64,000 bases of DNA from Trichopria drosophilae (lineage: Eukaryota; Arthropoda; Insecta; Hymenoptera; Diapriidae), in assembly GCA_030407085.1 (NCBI GenBank), contig CM059583.1:87798001-87862000 (forward strand), in the 5' to 3' direction. Position 1 is the stretch's first letter, and each line of letters starts with the position of its first letter. The notes below the pieces were generated by a model, which was given only the letters and a program-made list of their open reading frames with translations, ran no database searches and had not been told where the DNA came from. A program made the position numbers and the translations under genes. Positions 30,480-41,945 of the stretch are shown here, one piece after another.

Positions 30480-31190
30480 CTAGCCGAAGAAATACTAACG
30501 CTCGTACATCTAACTACGTTAACCCAGGAAGAGAGGAATCATGTTCGTTCCCTCCTAAAGGCGCACGCCAATAGTTTCCATCTTCCGAGCGGGCCACTAC
30601 GAGCGACGAATCTCTACGCGCATCGTATACACACGACGGACGAGATACCCGTACGGGCGAAACGTTTTCGTCAGACGCCCGCTATGAAGCAGGAACTCCA
30701 GCGTCAAGTTACAGAGCAGCTGGAAGTCGGGATCATACGCGCGTCTACGTCACCATATAACTCGCCTGTTTGAAATTTTAAGATCGAAATTATGTTCAGA
30801 ACCAGTATTACAACTAGCAGACTTCTCCAAACTCTTTGTCGTAACAACAGACACATCAGGTTATGCCTTAGGAGCGATTTTGATTCAGGGTCAAGACGGA
30901 AAGGAACTACCTGTCGCATATGCCTCAAGAAGCTTGAGAAGAGTCGAAGGGCGGCATAGTACCCCGGAGAAGGAACTACTAGCAGCAGATTTTGCAATGG
31001 AGCAACTCCGCCCTTACGTATATGGAGGAAAGTTTAAGATCATAACTATGCGAATATGAAAACTATGCGAAATTTGACCATTTTTCTCCATTGAATCCGA
31101 ACAAAGTTAGAAGATTATGACTATGAAGTGGCCTATAGAAAGGGCAGTCATAATGCGAACGCCGACACATTGACGCGAAATTCACCAGGA
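30480..31190 (+). pseudogene. pol: RT leader and RNase H of gypsy B (RT core deleted)
   Basis: The segment before the RT (FRQTPAMKQELQRQVTEQLE, GIIRASTSPYNSPV) is followed at about 30775 directly by the RNase H region: LKSKLCSEPVLQLADFSKLF, TDTSGYALGAILIQGQDG, EKELLAADFAMEQLRPYVYG. The RT palm with its catalytic Asp box is deleted. A second small disruption near 31040-31100 leads to AYRKGSHNANADTLTRNS, the end of RNase H. The order matches element A. Confidence 0.8.
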
Positions 31191-32690
31191 GAACTTCAGG
31201 AAGCAGTGGAAAATGTAGGAAATCAGAACGAAGCGATATGCTATCCGCTCGCAAAAAGAAACCAGTTGAACGTGGCTCAAAACGACCAAAGAAATGGCAC
31301 CAATGCCCAACTAGGAAACGATCGGAATCCAGTGAATCAGAAAACTCCGAAAAAAGGAAAAATCCGTGAAAATTCGTTAACTTCGGGTAAAAAAACCGAC
31401 GTAGGAGATGAAAATTCGGACGAAGAAGAACTGGCATATTTACCGCAGGATCTTCGTAGAATAAACATTTGTATCGGAAGGTTGTTGACCCCAATGCATG
31501 TCTTGAAAACTTCCCTGACTTAAATTCAGGTGGAATGACGCGTTCGGGAAATCTCACCCCAGAAATTCCCGGTTACAAATATAAGGCCGGAAGAAGACGT
31601 GGAAATGTCCGCGATAATACAGCAGGCGCGAGAACAGTGGCCAGAACCTCCGACCCACGTAAGTGCCAGTAAAAGCTACTCTGGGTCCACCACTTTAGTA
31701 ATTATGGATACTGACCGCTATCCGATGAGTCTTCAGCGATACTCGTAAGAAATTTTGATGATTTTATAACCAAACGTAATGACTATTATCGTTAATGATG
31801 GGAGGATCGTATGGGCCATTTAACGTCACATGAGGTTATTCCCGAATCCGAAAGGCAGGATACGGAGAGTGAGCATGATAAAGATTCCCGACCTGGGACT
31901 CAAGAGGTAAACAAATCGGAGAAATCAAATACTAATGCAACTGAGCGAAATAAGATGCACGAGACTAAGAAGACTGATAGCAATACTGACTGCAGCGATG
32001 ACAAAACTGACGATTTTGACCGCCATTTCTTAGTCGATGTAACATTTAATCGGTTAGCAAATGACAAACAGAAAAAGAAAGAGAAAGAACCCAAGTCCGA
32101 ACCCACGGCGCAAAGAACGAGATAAAGAGGTAAATCTCATCGCCATAGGAAGTGCGTGCGAAAGGTTGTGAGCGAATAATATATCGTTTATTGAGAATGA
32201 AATAAATGCAACGGAGAATGAGGAAGCAACGGAAGGAGAGTGGAGAAGTAATGGAGAATTCAGTGAGGCCGCTGGAAGCGTTCCGTCTCATTGCCCGTGC
32301 CAGACTGGCGAAGAGGCTACACCCACTTTGCCGGATGAAGATGGAGATAGAATGAGAGGGCGGGGAAGCAGCAGTGCACAAGCAAACGATCTTTCTCCTC
32401 CCCGTGCTCAATACTGAGTGAGAAAGACGACACTGACACTAATACTGCCGCAGGAATTGCAGACTCGAGTTGCGAGACAAGGAGAATAGACTCCTATGAC
32501 ATGGACTGCACTCAGCAAAGTCGGATCGCCAGCGAGAATCGAGGCCTTTCGCCTTCACCGAATAGTACGACGGAGACGGAAGATACGGATATGCTTGTGC
32601 GAAAAAAGGACAGCACGTCTCGTCGCACGCAGTCACCATCCATCGAAGATGGCGAGCGAAATTTAAACGGAGAATCCGATACCTACTCTC
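31190..32690 (+). pseudogene. pol: Charged linker of pol, gypsy B
   Basis: A low-complexity region in several short frames, rich in Glu, Lys, Asn, Asp and Ser (NPVNQKTPKKGKIRENSLTS; DKQKKKEKEPKSEPTAQRTR at 31811-32125). It corresponds in position to the ~315-residue linker after RNase H in element A and likewise precedes the OTU-like segment. No domain is recognised. Frameshifts and stops break it. Confidence 0.55.
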
Positions 32691-33080
32691 ATCTGCTTAA
32701 TTATGTCGCATATGATGGATGCGCTGAGTCATCAGCTTATCTGACTAGAATTACGGAAGTTCCTACAAATGGTCTTTTTGATTCATTGATTAAACTCCAT
32801 AGATTGCACATGACTCCAATAGAACTTCGGAGAGTTTCTAAGTCCACATGCGCGAGCCTGCACGGAACCAGAAAAAGATTGTGAGATACTGCTCACATCG
32901 CGCTACTTTGGAGATGATCCATCTCGAATGAAATATTTCCATCTTAACGTACCAAACGGTACAAGATGGAACCATCTACATTTACAGGGACGTCATTACA
33001 CACCCCTAATGCAAAAACAACTAACGCATAGCCAATCGTCATCGAATGGTGCGAATCGGAATGGACGCACAGATTTTAAT
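32690..33080 (+). pseudogene. pol: OTU-like segment of gypsy B
   Basis: TEVPTNGLFDSLIKLHRLHM followed by TPIELRR aligns with the VVTDGNCLFDSL...LRR box of element A, but the DGNC core is changed to TNGL, so the nucleophile Cys is gone. After a frame break near 32860 the sequence continues EILLTSRYFGDDPSRMKYFH, then WNHLHLQGRHYTPLMQ, whose HLHLQGRHYTPL has the form of the C-terminal OTU motif with the catalytic-type His (codon 32994-32996). Together with element A this outlines a complete OTU-like fold. It is inactive in this copy. Confidence 0.6.
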
Positions 33081-33186
33081 TCCAGACTCTGATACGAGCA
33101 TGCGAGGAAAGAAGGGTTTGAACGAATGGTTCAAACAACCATTTCGAATATGTATCTCTGGCAAGTACCACCCACTCTTCGCATGC

Positions 33187-33625
33187 GATCGAAAGTGGTG
33201 AACCCGCGATCGTCTCTTCGAATAAGCATTTAACTAGTAACAGAGGACATATCGCATACTTCACTATATCCGATTGTAGGTTGGACAGTGATATTGGACA
33301 TTTAATCTGCGAGAAATGGATTGTCAAAGCACATACCCTCGCCGAGGGTACCTCAAAACTTGGTGAAGTTGTAGTAACGAAGGCTGGGGAGTATTTCATA
33401 TTCGCATTGATAGTGAAACCTATTGTTCCTGATCGAGCGTTGAAACCTACCATAACATCCTACTTAAAATAGCTTAATGCTCTTGTTCAGAAGTATGACT
33501 TCCAAATGCTGTTTGTAGGGCGCGACTACGATATAGTTCCAAAGGATAAATTGTCAGAAATTCGTGAGTCTTTTAGGACATACATACGCAAAATAATGAC
33601 CATAGTATTCTTTAAGAACAGTTCG
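33187..33625 (+). pseudogene. pol: Macro-domain-like segment of gypsy B
   Basis: GHIAYFTISDCRLDSDIGHL, then LGEVVVTKAGEYFIFALIVK, a helix region ending at an in-frame stop (33471-33473), and after it FQMLFVGRDYDIVPKDKLSE and RKIMTIVFFK. This matches the element A macro-like segment strand by strand (GNVAYFTTTDRHLDSEVG; GEIIV; FALLIK; GYDFDMIP; ITIVFF). The pattern HxAxF-x-x-x-DC in the first motif is closer to macro-domain consensus than in A. Its position directly before the integrase zinc domain is identical. Confidence 0.6.
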
Positions 33626-33639
33626 GCTGTACCGCCAAC

Positions 33640-33905
33640 TGATGAATGGTTTGCCCTCATGAAAGATTATCACTGCTCCGCATCAGGGGGCACAGAGGCA
33701 TACAAAAAACCATTAATGGAGAAACATCAGAGCTGACGTTACAGAATTTGTAAAACGATGTTACGAATGTCAAACCAAGAAAACTACGCGACTAAAATCC
33801 TGTTTACCTATGGTTATGACCGACACGCCAGCCCAGGCATTCGACAAGGTCGCTCTAGATCTATGGGGTCTAACAAGAGTATCCGTGTATGGAAATAAAT
33901 AGACG
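33640..33905 (+). pseudogene. pol: Integrase N-terminus of gypsy B (core deleted)
   Basis: KDYHCSASGGTEAYKKPLME begins the HHCC zinc domain; after a frameshift, RCYECQTKKTTRLKSCLPMV and ALDLWGL reach the first catalytic Asp region. The rest of the core, the second Asp and the Glu, is missing; sequence near 33905 passes quickly to a GPY/F-adjacent remnant and then env. Confidence 0.75.
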
Positions 33906-34089
33906 ATATGAGAGTCAAGAGAAATATCATGATAAACCTAGAAGGATCACATTACACGCGAGTAGTGACGATTTTACGTGCTAGTAGGGAAATGTAACCG
34001 TGTAACCATTTAATACAATAGGAAGCATTCTAAATTAATATTGACTCGCCGGACTGACACCCATATACTAGTGGTATAACCACGCATTA

Positions 34090-34890
34090 ATTATAATTAC
34101 AAAATAGACCAAAAACTCGCGGATATTGATAGCCTGTCCAATACCCTCGAGGTACGACTGGAACCGACATATGAATTCCTGTCAGTCTTAGAGAGTGAAC
34201 TACAACGGACTGCGCTTCGATCGCAAGTGTTAATAAGCGCCATGTTATTTGCACAGAGAGACCAAATCCATCCTACCGTAATCCCTCTAAAAGAAATCCG
34301 AAATTGCGTGCCACAAGTTATCGAAATGAATGCCGATTGCGAATTTCCGATACGTATGAATGACATGTCATACACTACGCTCCTGGAAATCGCAAAATTA
34401 AAGGTTTTCTATACGGGTCATGAACTGATATAAGCAATTGATCTGCCGCTTGTGAGCCGAGAACGATGTTTGTTGTACGCGCAGATACCGATTCCTGTAG
34501 CACAGACATTCCTGGGAAATCTGACCGGGTCTGCCTATATGCAGCCGACCAGTGAGTACACCGCTATTAGTGATGACAGGGAAAAGTATCACGAATTATC
34601 CGCCGAAACGTTTGCCTGATATCTCGATGGGATAGGATCGTTAATTTGCGAGATCATTCATGATAAACAGGCCCGTGCTGCTCTGTACGATAGCCTACGC
34701 GCAGGTCAAGCGGACTTGACGATACTTTACGATGTTGTAAACAATGCTCGCGACATAGCCCGAAATCGAAAACTGTATCAACACATAGCAACTGCGGAAA
34801 AGGTCACTATGTTCTGCGGAAACGTATTTATAAAGGCATTGGTAATTGGTTTCCTGGTTTGGAGGTATCTCCCAATGAGAAACGAGTGAG
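34090..34890 (+). pseudogene. env: env remnant of gypsy B
   Basis: SNTLEVRLEPTYEFLSVLES and FAQRDQIHPTVIPLKEIRN align with the central env region of A (FAKAGQIHPEF) and C (FARQGQIHPKL). Stops interrupt it at 34431 and 34617. A last piece with the hydrophobic anchor (VFIKALVIGFLVWRYL, about 34824-34872) closes the frame. The cleavage-site and fusion-peptide part has been deleted. Broken and non-functional. Confidence 0.72.
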
Positions 34891-35465
34891 TAGTAGAAAC
34901 CGCGCCACAGGCTGACCAAGGCCGCAACGGCGAAGACCGATTCGCAGTGTAACATTTAAGAGAGACTACACTGAAATTCCGAGTATAACATTTAAAAATT
35001 ATATTACAGAAATCGGTAAGGAGAATCTTGTTGGCGAATTCTCCTTGGACTCGGAAGAATCCTGCAAAAAAATACCCGGCACCGAGAGGGTTACCACTGG
35101 AATTAATTCCGTAGAGATAACTAAAGTATAAGCACGTCATGACTCATATGCGAATGGCATCGCCATATATTCTTGTATCTGCTAACATATGATGTAAGTC
35201 ACGAAATGTACCATCTTCAAATGGCTGTAACTCCTAACCCAGTTGATCAACCCTAACGGTTATGTTATTGTTTAAGCAGCTTTCTTCCTAATAATGTTAG
35301 AGTGCGAGACCTCGGTGAATAACGTTACTGAATCAATCCATGCATGAATGTTTAATTATAGCTCTAACTTATTCCAATCACGCGCCCACCGTTCAATAAA
35401 CACGATACCGCGTATAGCGAAAAGCGGAGAGAGATTAATCTGCGTGAGGCTTTTTTTAGTAGGGG

Positions 35466-35939
35466 CGCCCTTGGCCCCATGGTATACTTCAATAGTAATA
35501 TATTGGATATTGTAAGCTTTTAATAATTATATGCAATTGATTAGTAGCACATCCGACGTGGTATTTCGCGTACCTGAAACGTCTCTTGTATCGATGAATT
35601 CACGACGTCAGGTAGGAGCTTACAAGAATTTCCACCGGTACGGACGGGCCAGTCCATGCTCGCAAGGGTTTGACTCGATGGAAACCAGCAAGCCTTGCAC
35701 GTTTGCACGCCGAATACGACGACGTTGTAACCAGGTACCTCCACGTGATGTTCCATGTCGCGATGTAGAAATTAGGAAGTCAACAGTCGTGGCCGACCAT
35801 TCGAGAAGACTCCATCACCGCCGCGCCGTATTAATAATATAAACCTCGCGATCCTTTTACTATCGACCATTTGTAAAGAGTTGATCGGCTTGTAAATAAA
35901 CCATTTTCCCAAACGCAAATCGTGTGTTTTAACGTAACA
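35466..35939 (+). repeat. 3' LTR of gypsy B
   Basis: A purine-rich AGTAGGGGCG (about 35458-35467) is the likely polypurine tract. The region homologous to the 5' LTR runs from about 35615 to the terminal AACGTAACA at 35939. AATAAA lies at 35895-35900. It preserves the uninterrupted TTAA (35831-35834) into which piggyBac inserted in the other LTR. The start coordinate is approximate. Confidence 0.75.
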
Positions 35940-35940
35940 C

Positions 35941-36195
35941 CTAGTAACCGCATTTAAAGGGAATAGTGTACTCCCCGTTGTCATGCCTCTCTCGTATGTC
36001 TCTTACCTCGCCATCCACTGGGGTTGGTTACCCAATCTCTGGCAAAGTTGCTTAGAGTCCAGGGCCCACCGGCTTGAATAAGATCACCCGAAGATGAGAG
36101 TAGGCCATTTGGGAAGATAGGCTAGGATGCAGCTTTTTGCATAGCGGCATTGTATTCCGCATCGTTGCCTTTAGCCATCGTAACCATCGCGCCCC
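35941..36195 (+). repeat. ~240-bp repeat X, copy 1
   Basis: Begins CTAGTAACCGCA and ends GCGCCCCATTATTATAT. It matches 39553-39790 over nearly its whole length (CCACTGGGGTTGGTTACCCA, AGTCCAGGGCCCACCGGCTT, GTAGGCCATTTGGGAAGATA). A short 3' ATT-rich tail suggests a SINE or the 5'-truncated 3' UTR of a LINE. No promoter boxes or coding sequence were recognised. Confidence 0.75.
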
Positions 36196-36339
36196 ATTAT
36201 TATATATTTTTTTTTATGGAGGGGGAAATGCGTTGGGGTATGGCACCATACGGGGTTGAAGATGTTGGTTAACCCCCCGTGTGTCAGACTCCCTTGCCCA
36301 TGGTGGTCGGGGCAAAGTTTACCGAGTAAAACCCTAACC

Positions 36340-37240
36340 TCCCTTACAGGATCTCGTGTGACCTCAGTAGACGGAGAGATCCCAGCAGCACTGCTTTCTG
36401 CATTTGGCCTGCGATGGAATTTGCCTATTCTCGACAGGCCCGAATGCTTTTGATGTTATGGAGGAAAGTTGGTCTCATTCCTCCCACCACTCCAATTATC
36501 AGCACGACGAGCTTGATTTTGAATCCTCGATACAGCTTGCGAATCTCGAACAGGAGTTCCTGATATTTCATCCGTTATTCGTCCGCTTCGCTGACTATAT
36601 TTGTTTCTGCTGGTGCATGAGTAATTCCAGTATATTCGGCATGACTCATTCCCGACTACGGATTCAATATCAGTGGGGACGTACGGCAAAACTGGGGTTG
36701 CAGCAATACCATAAGTGCTGCGAAGAGGGTAATACAGCACTCGAAGAGCCGCATTGTGACGTTCGATGTATGCTAGAACTGCATATATTGGGCATGCTGC
36801 CAAAAGATGCATTAGTGTCTCAGCATGGCATCTACACAATCTACAAAGCGTACTCTATACCGCCTGGTGTAAGACGTTCTGGCGATACGCTAAGATATTG
36901 ATAACCCCATCGTGGCATGCGAAGATGAAACCCTCGGTCTCGGATTTCAAGCCGGCTGATCTTAAGGATGAGAAGGTAATCTCTGCCGACAAGCCAAGTT
37001 CTTGGACATTTCGAAATAATGCAATGGCTTGTCGATATTCCTTCCCTCCAACATACGGAGTTGTTCCTTCCGTATGTTAGCCCTGAGACGCACTGGGCAC
37101 AGATTGATGACTGATTCAGCTTCCTGTGCACCACTACGTCCCACGTTGAAAACCAGACCGAGGTTTCGCGCTGCTCGTTCCGCCGCGTTGTACAAAAACG
37201 CCCGCTTCCCCTGAATTTCATGCTGATGAACTAGCATCAT
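36340..37240 (-). pseudogene. R4-type zinc-knuckle and endonuclease remnant, copy c
   Basis: After the RT the segment encodes GKRAFLYNAAERAARNLGLV, the knuckle CRCHAETLMHLLAACP with its CCHC ligands, and YIERHNAALR. The endonuclease PD...D stretch present in copies a and b has been removed by a ~60-bp deletion (junction near 36610-36640), but the later AETNIV, KYQELLFEIRKLYRGF and AGQMQKAVLLGSLRLLRSHE segments persist in another frame. The nuclease is therefore dead in this copy. Confidence 0.75.
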
Positions 37241-37269
37241 CAGGGGATCTCCGTTCGATTAATCACGTC

Positions 37270-38435
37270 TCAAGCTGTCTCGAGGACCAATCGGTCATGC
37301 ATACACTCTAGGCTTAAAAGACCACGACCTCCCATATTTCGGGGCAAATACAGTCGTTCCACGGAAGATCTTGGATGCAAACTGCGTTGCATACAAATCG
37401 TCTTCCGTGTGCTTCGGTCAAGACCCCTTAGTTCGTCAACGTTCCACTTTAGTGCTCCAAATGAATAGAGCACTGGTGATACGGCCAACATATTCGTGGG
37501 TGCCACCTTATTTCTCCCGGTCAATTCTGATGACCAGATCTGACGGAGAATGCGCCGGTATTTCTTAATGATGGTGGTTTTAGCAGCCTGCACATCCTGG
37601 TCATGCCTTTGAGGTACGCCCAGGTATGTGTAGGCTTCTTCGGCGCTAAGGTGGCGGATGACATTTCCGTTGATGAGCTCCATATCGTTGTTATTGGTGC
37701 CTGACCTTCCTCTGTGCAAATGAACGACTGCACACTTGTCCAATCCGAATTCCATGCCGATATCTCTCGAGTATGTGAGGGCAATGTTCAGAGATCGATG
37801 TAATTGATCCTCGCCTGATGCATATAATTTAAGATCATCCATATAGAAAAGATGGGTAATCTTATGTACACGTTCACCAGGCGGTCCACACATTAACCCT
37901 TGAGATTTCCGGAGAGCAACGGATAGAGGCAATAGTGAGATGCAGAAGAGCAGAGGACTCAGAGAATCTCCCTGATAGACAACTCTTTGGAATTGAACCA
38001 ATCTAGACATGTTCGACGCTTGCCCGATGGCATGACAAAGAGTGTTTTCCAAAGAGGCATCAGGTCTTCTACGATTCTCACTATGTTTGGGTGGACATGG
38101 AGGCGTTTGACGAAAAAGCTAAAAAGCTCATGCGATGTTGAGTCATACGCCTTCATGTAATCCAGCCAGGCTATCGACAGGTTACGCTTGTACTGGACTG
38201 CGTCCTGACAAACACACCTGTCGATAAGCAAGTTGTCCTTGCAGCCGGATACACCCATTTTGCAGCATCGTTGTTCTTCTATCTGTTGCCACACCGGTTT
38301 CACGGATTTCTCAATACGTTCGTTTAAGATGTCAGTGAACAATTGGTATAATGTATTGAGACACGTGATCGGTCTATGGTTTCTCGGATCGGACAAGTCT
38401 CCCGATTTTGGGATCAGTGTCGTTCGGCCCGCCAC
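37270..38435 (-). pseudogene. R4-type RT domain, copy c
   Basis: Two overlapping frames cover most of an RT. The first (38435-37959) has GRTTLIPKSGDLSDPRNHRP, TCLNTLYQLFTDILNERIEK, MGVSGCKDNLLIDRCV and AWLDYMKAYDSTSHEL with the first catalytic Asp. The second (38052-37270) has RVVYQGDSLSPLLFCISLLP, the catalytic box in THLFYMDDLKLYASGED, GMEFGLDKCAVVHLHRG and the thumb AYTYLGVPQRH. All RT catalytic residues are present; a single frameshift near 38000 separates the pieces. The LFYMDD box and GCKD motif place it with R4/Dong-type elements. Confidence 0.88.
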
Positions 38436-39552
38436 CAGCCAGTGCGCAATGGGATGGTCTCCATTTATATAAGAGGTGAATATTCGGGCTAGGTGTTGAT
38501 GGACAAGAGTGAACTTCTTCTACCAATAGTTGTTAATTCCATACCAGCCCGGCGAGGAGGAATTCCTCGCTCCTGTGATGGCATTTTTCACTTCTAATGC
38601 ACTGACGGGTGGGTAATCTTCACTTTATTGCGTGACTTCGTCGCACAACTCGGTGAAGATTTCAATACCTGGACTGTCTGCATTAAGCCTAGAGGTTTTC
38701 TCGTGGATTCTCCCCCAGAATTCCTCATCTGAGGCCATCGACAGAAACTCGCTTCAGGCTTCGATACGATGTTTGAAGAGGTTGGACGGATTCGTCCAAA
38801 ATATTGAGTTTTGTCGAATTCCATCGTCCCGTCTTTTTGGCATCGGCCAAAACCCGAATTTTATCCGCCAAACGTTGCTTGATGTTGAGCAACTTCAGCT
38901 TGTTCAGTGTGTGATAGTATGTCCGCAGTTGTTGTGCGAACTTCGTGACTTTAGCGGTAAATGAACGGCCAGATGTTAAGTAGTCGATCACACACTGAAT
39001 TCGGGAAGCGTGTTTCCATGTTAGTCGCATCTTGCCGTTCAATTGAGACATGCGTTTTGTAATCTGCCGACTCCCCGATATGTGTGTCAGATTTCGCAGA
39101 GTTACCAGATCACTTGCAGCCTCGTAAACGGCACAATTGCCTGGCCACAGGTCGCAGTCATCTGGAAGAGCATTCAGAAGTAGGGTTTTTGCTCTGTCTA
39201 TTTCTCGTTGTTTATGCAAAATTTTCGTTGTCAAATTTTGCCTAAACACGAGTGTCGTACTTTTATAATGTGCAGCATCTCTCCCAGCACTGCGTACGGG
39301 CTCAGTTGTTGTTGCCCGCACATCCGGTACCGGTTGACAGCTAGCTGGGAACAACGAAACCTATCCGCCTCAGATAGGCTACAAAATCTCTCAGATCTAG
39401 AGTAAAGTAATCTGCTAGTTCGGGGTGCATTACTGATTACCGACTATGCATTCGCGCCATGTAGCCTCGCTGTTGCGGACAGCTCACCTCGTAGCAGCGC
39501 ATCAGATCTTGCCTGAGATCCTCCGTCCACTGAAATCGTCCGAGGTATTTCT

Positions 39553-39790
39553 AGTAATCGCAGGGTGGTTGGCCCTACCCCCCGTTATTATGCCTCTCTC
39601 GTTTGTCTCTTACCTCGCCCTCCACTGGGGTTGGTTACCCAATCTCTTGCAAGGTTGCTAAGAGTCCAGGGCCCACCGGCTTTAATAAGCACACGCGGAG
39701 GTGAGAGTAGGCCATTTGGGAAGATAGGCTAAGATGCAGCTTTTTGCATCGCCGCATTGTGTTACGCATCATTTCCTTTGGGCCCCTAAT
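39553..39790 (+). repeat. ~240-bp repeat X, copy 2
   Basis: Direct-orientation copy of 35941-36195, starting CTAGTAATCGCA and ending GGGCCCCTAATTATAATTG, followed by an ATT/TTA-rich tail (to ~39830). Together the two copies bracket R4 copy c. Confidence 0.75.
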
Positions 39791-41332
39791 TATAATTGTT
39801 ATTGTTATTTTTATTATTATTTATTTATTTATGTTTTTTCTTATTATTTACGTAGATATTTATTTACATTATTTGTCGTAAAGACATAAAAACGTGAATA
39901 CGTTTCATGATTGCGCTAAACCAACGTTATCTCACACTGTAGCGAGCTAACTTGTAACTTTGGCGCCCAATACAAGGCGCAATTTTCACCTACATGGAAA
40001 GAATAAAAAACGAAAATGTTCGTTTTTTGGTCGTCTACTGTAATTAGTTACAAGCAAAAAAAGTAAAATTTTGATCTTCGTACCTTCCTTTATCGTTCCA
40101 TAGCTCGAAAACTATCGATCCATGCTAGGATAGAGCACAAAAACAACTCGAAAACAATGACAATTTGTAGAGCACAAGAAAACCTTCAAAATGAGCCCTT
40201 ACTGAGCCTTGCAGCTTCAATAGAAGCCGAACTATCTCAATTTTAATAATAAAAACGTTTTAAAGCCCCCTTAAAAAGGGCCAGGTCTACAGGGGTGCTA
40301 ACTTGGGGTTAAACTCTTCTTGACTTCTTTTTAAAGATCCATCAAGAAATTGCTACTGTTTTCACTTTCTTATTTAAATGTACTATTTGAACGGGGTACT
40401 ATGTAATTGATTTCACCTCTTGTTTATCAACAAATTATGTTATTATTGATCAATTTGTTTTGCAATCTTTAATAATGCAAACAAATTTGAAAATACAAAA
40501 CTTCACGTTGTTCAATTGATAAATCATTATAAAGAATGAAAACATAAAAAATGCATATTTTGAATCGAAAGTATATTTTCTACGTTCATACACATTGAAA
40601 GTTAAAAATATCATAACAGAAAGTGTTTTGAACCGGATTCCGTTTGACGTCTAAATGTTTACAATTTGCACACTAATTTCAGTATTTTTCTTTGCATACA
40701 ATAAACGTATTCAAAAAATTGACACACTGGACTATTTTTCAGGTCGTCCTTTCAAATGACGTACAGTTATTGCGTGCGCCGAACCGATCGGTCGTGTTTG
40801 TATTACCTGGCTTTTGTTTCCTAAATTGTTGTATGTTACGGCACTAATATGAATTGAATTTGGTCAATTGAAGTCCATTAAAGACTTCACTTATTTTGTT
40901 TATTCTCATGAGAAAGTGTTTTTTTTTCTAAAATTCATTTTTCGATTTTCTTTACTGGAGAAATCAAAGCGGCCACATTGTGAAAATTCTGCAATAACAA
41001 ACTCTTTACGCAGGCGTGAAACTAGCATATCTATTACGGCGGCTAATTTGTGTTAGTACATTGGTTCATTGTAGTGAAAACCAACCGTTTATGTAAACAC
41101 TATCAAATATTGATAGACTGTAACTAGCCCCACTTTTCGTAGACTGCGCGAAGAGGTTACGAACCTTTCATTCTATATGCTCTCTTTCTCTGTCTGCACG
41201 CATTCTTGTTCATGGACTCGTCTTTTGACGCATATGTATAATATACTCTTATAATTGAAATGTGTGTTTGCTCTTTTCTACGCTTCGTTTTTCGTAAGTA
41301 CATTTATCTATCTGTTGTTTTACAGGACATTA
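39791..41332. other. AT-rich non-coding region
   Basis: No significant open frame, RNA gene or recognised transposon. A short GC-richer word (GGCGCCCAATACAAGGCGC, ~39961) is a local imperfect palindrome. Possibly unique host spacer. Confidence 0.45.
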
Positions 41333-41336
41333 TTAA

Positions 41337-41945
41337 CCTTTCCGCTGTGGAGATCGAAAACTCGAAAGTGGGCTCAAAATGTGACGATGTTTCCGGCCAA
41401 TTTGAAATTTGTGTAAATATGGATATTTATGTTTTCGACGACGCTGATTACGAATTTGGAGTCAGTTTTCAAAAATTTAGCTAATGTTTTCAGACGGTTT
41501 AAAAGAATTACGAAAAATGCTTCAAGTTTGTCCGATTTTGAGCGTCCATAGTGAATTTTCTGTTTAAAGTTTTAAAAATTTCTCCTCAAATTCGAATTCA
41601 AAGATTCAACATACCCAATAAAATAAATAATAAATAAAATAAATAAAAAAAATACCCAAAAAAATAATAAAATAAAACAAAACTCTTGAGTATATCTGTT
41701 TCTTTATTCTCGATTTATCCATTCTTTTATAATTATGTGTATGATGAAAAATGATTAAAAATTGTCCGATTTTGAGCGGCGATGTTGGATTTGACGTTTA
41801 GAATTTTCGAAATTTAACCACAAATTTGGATCCAGCGATTCAAAACACACAATAAGACATAACTGCGGTATATAGCTGTTCATTTATGCTCTCTTCATTA
41901 AATCTTTTATAACTACGTGTATATACGTAGTCCACAGTGAACGGG
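41337..41945. mobile_element. piggyBac-like MITE with TTAA duplication
   Basis: A 609-bp non-coding element is flanked by TTAA at 41333-41336 and 41946-41949. Its ends are CCTTTCCGCTGTGGA (left) and, as reverse complement, CCCGTTCACTGTGGA (right). Inside, a ~235-bp unit starting TTGTCCGATTTTGAGCG occurs twice in tandem (about 41527 and 41762). It encodes no transposase; mobilisation by a piggyBac transposase in trans is inferred from the ends. Confidence 0.78.

Larger units (their letters stand above)
27480..35939 (+). mobile_element. Ty3/gypsy errantivirus-like element B (decayed)
   Basis: A plus-strand env-bearing LTR element related to A and C. Order: partial 5' LTR split by piggyBac (27480-29081), tRNA-Leu-type primer-binding site (29086-29103), gag (29146-29869), protease (29832-30470), RT/RNase H remnants (30480-31190), charged linker (31190-32690), OTU-like (32690-33080), macro-like (33187-33625), integrase N-terminus (33640-33905), env (34090-34890) and 3' LTR (to 35939). 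Large internal deletions removed the RT core and the integrase catalytic core. The two LTRs differ clearly, by substitutions and a ~45-bp gap, so this is an old insertion. Confidence 0.85.
36200..39515 (-). mobile_element. R4/Dong-type LINE, copy c
   Basis: The best-preserved copy of this family outside the endonuclease. The 3' tail (poly-T then ATGGAGGGGGAAATGCG on the plus strand) starts near 36200, and the 5' end of homology with copy b is near 39515. In order it has the N-terminal motif GYMARMHSR...HPELADYF (~39470-39420), a helical region (39354-38725), RT (38435-37270), knuckle and endonuclease remnants (37221-36340) and the 3' UTR. It is flanked by repeat X on both sides. An in-frame stop in the N-terminal motif and several frameshifts disable it. 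Confidence 0.85.
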
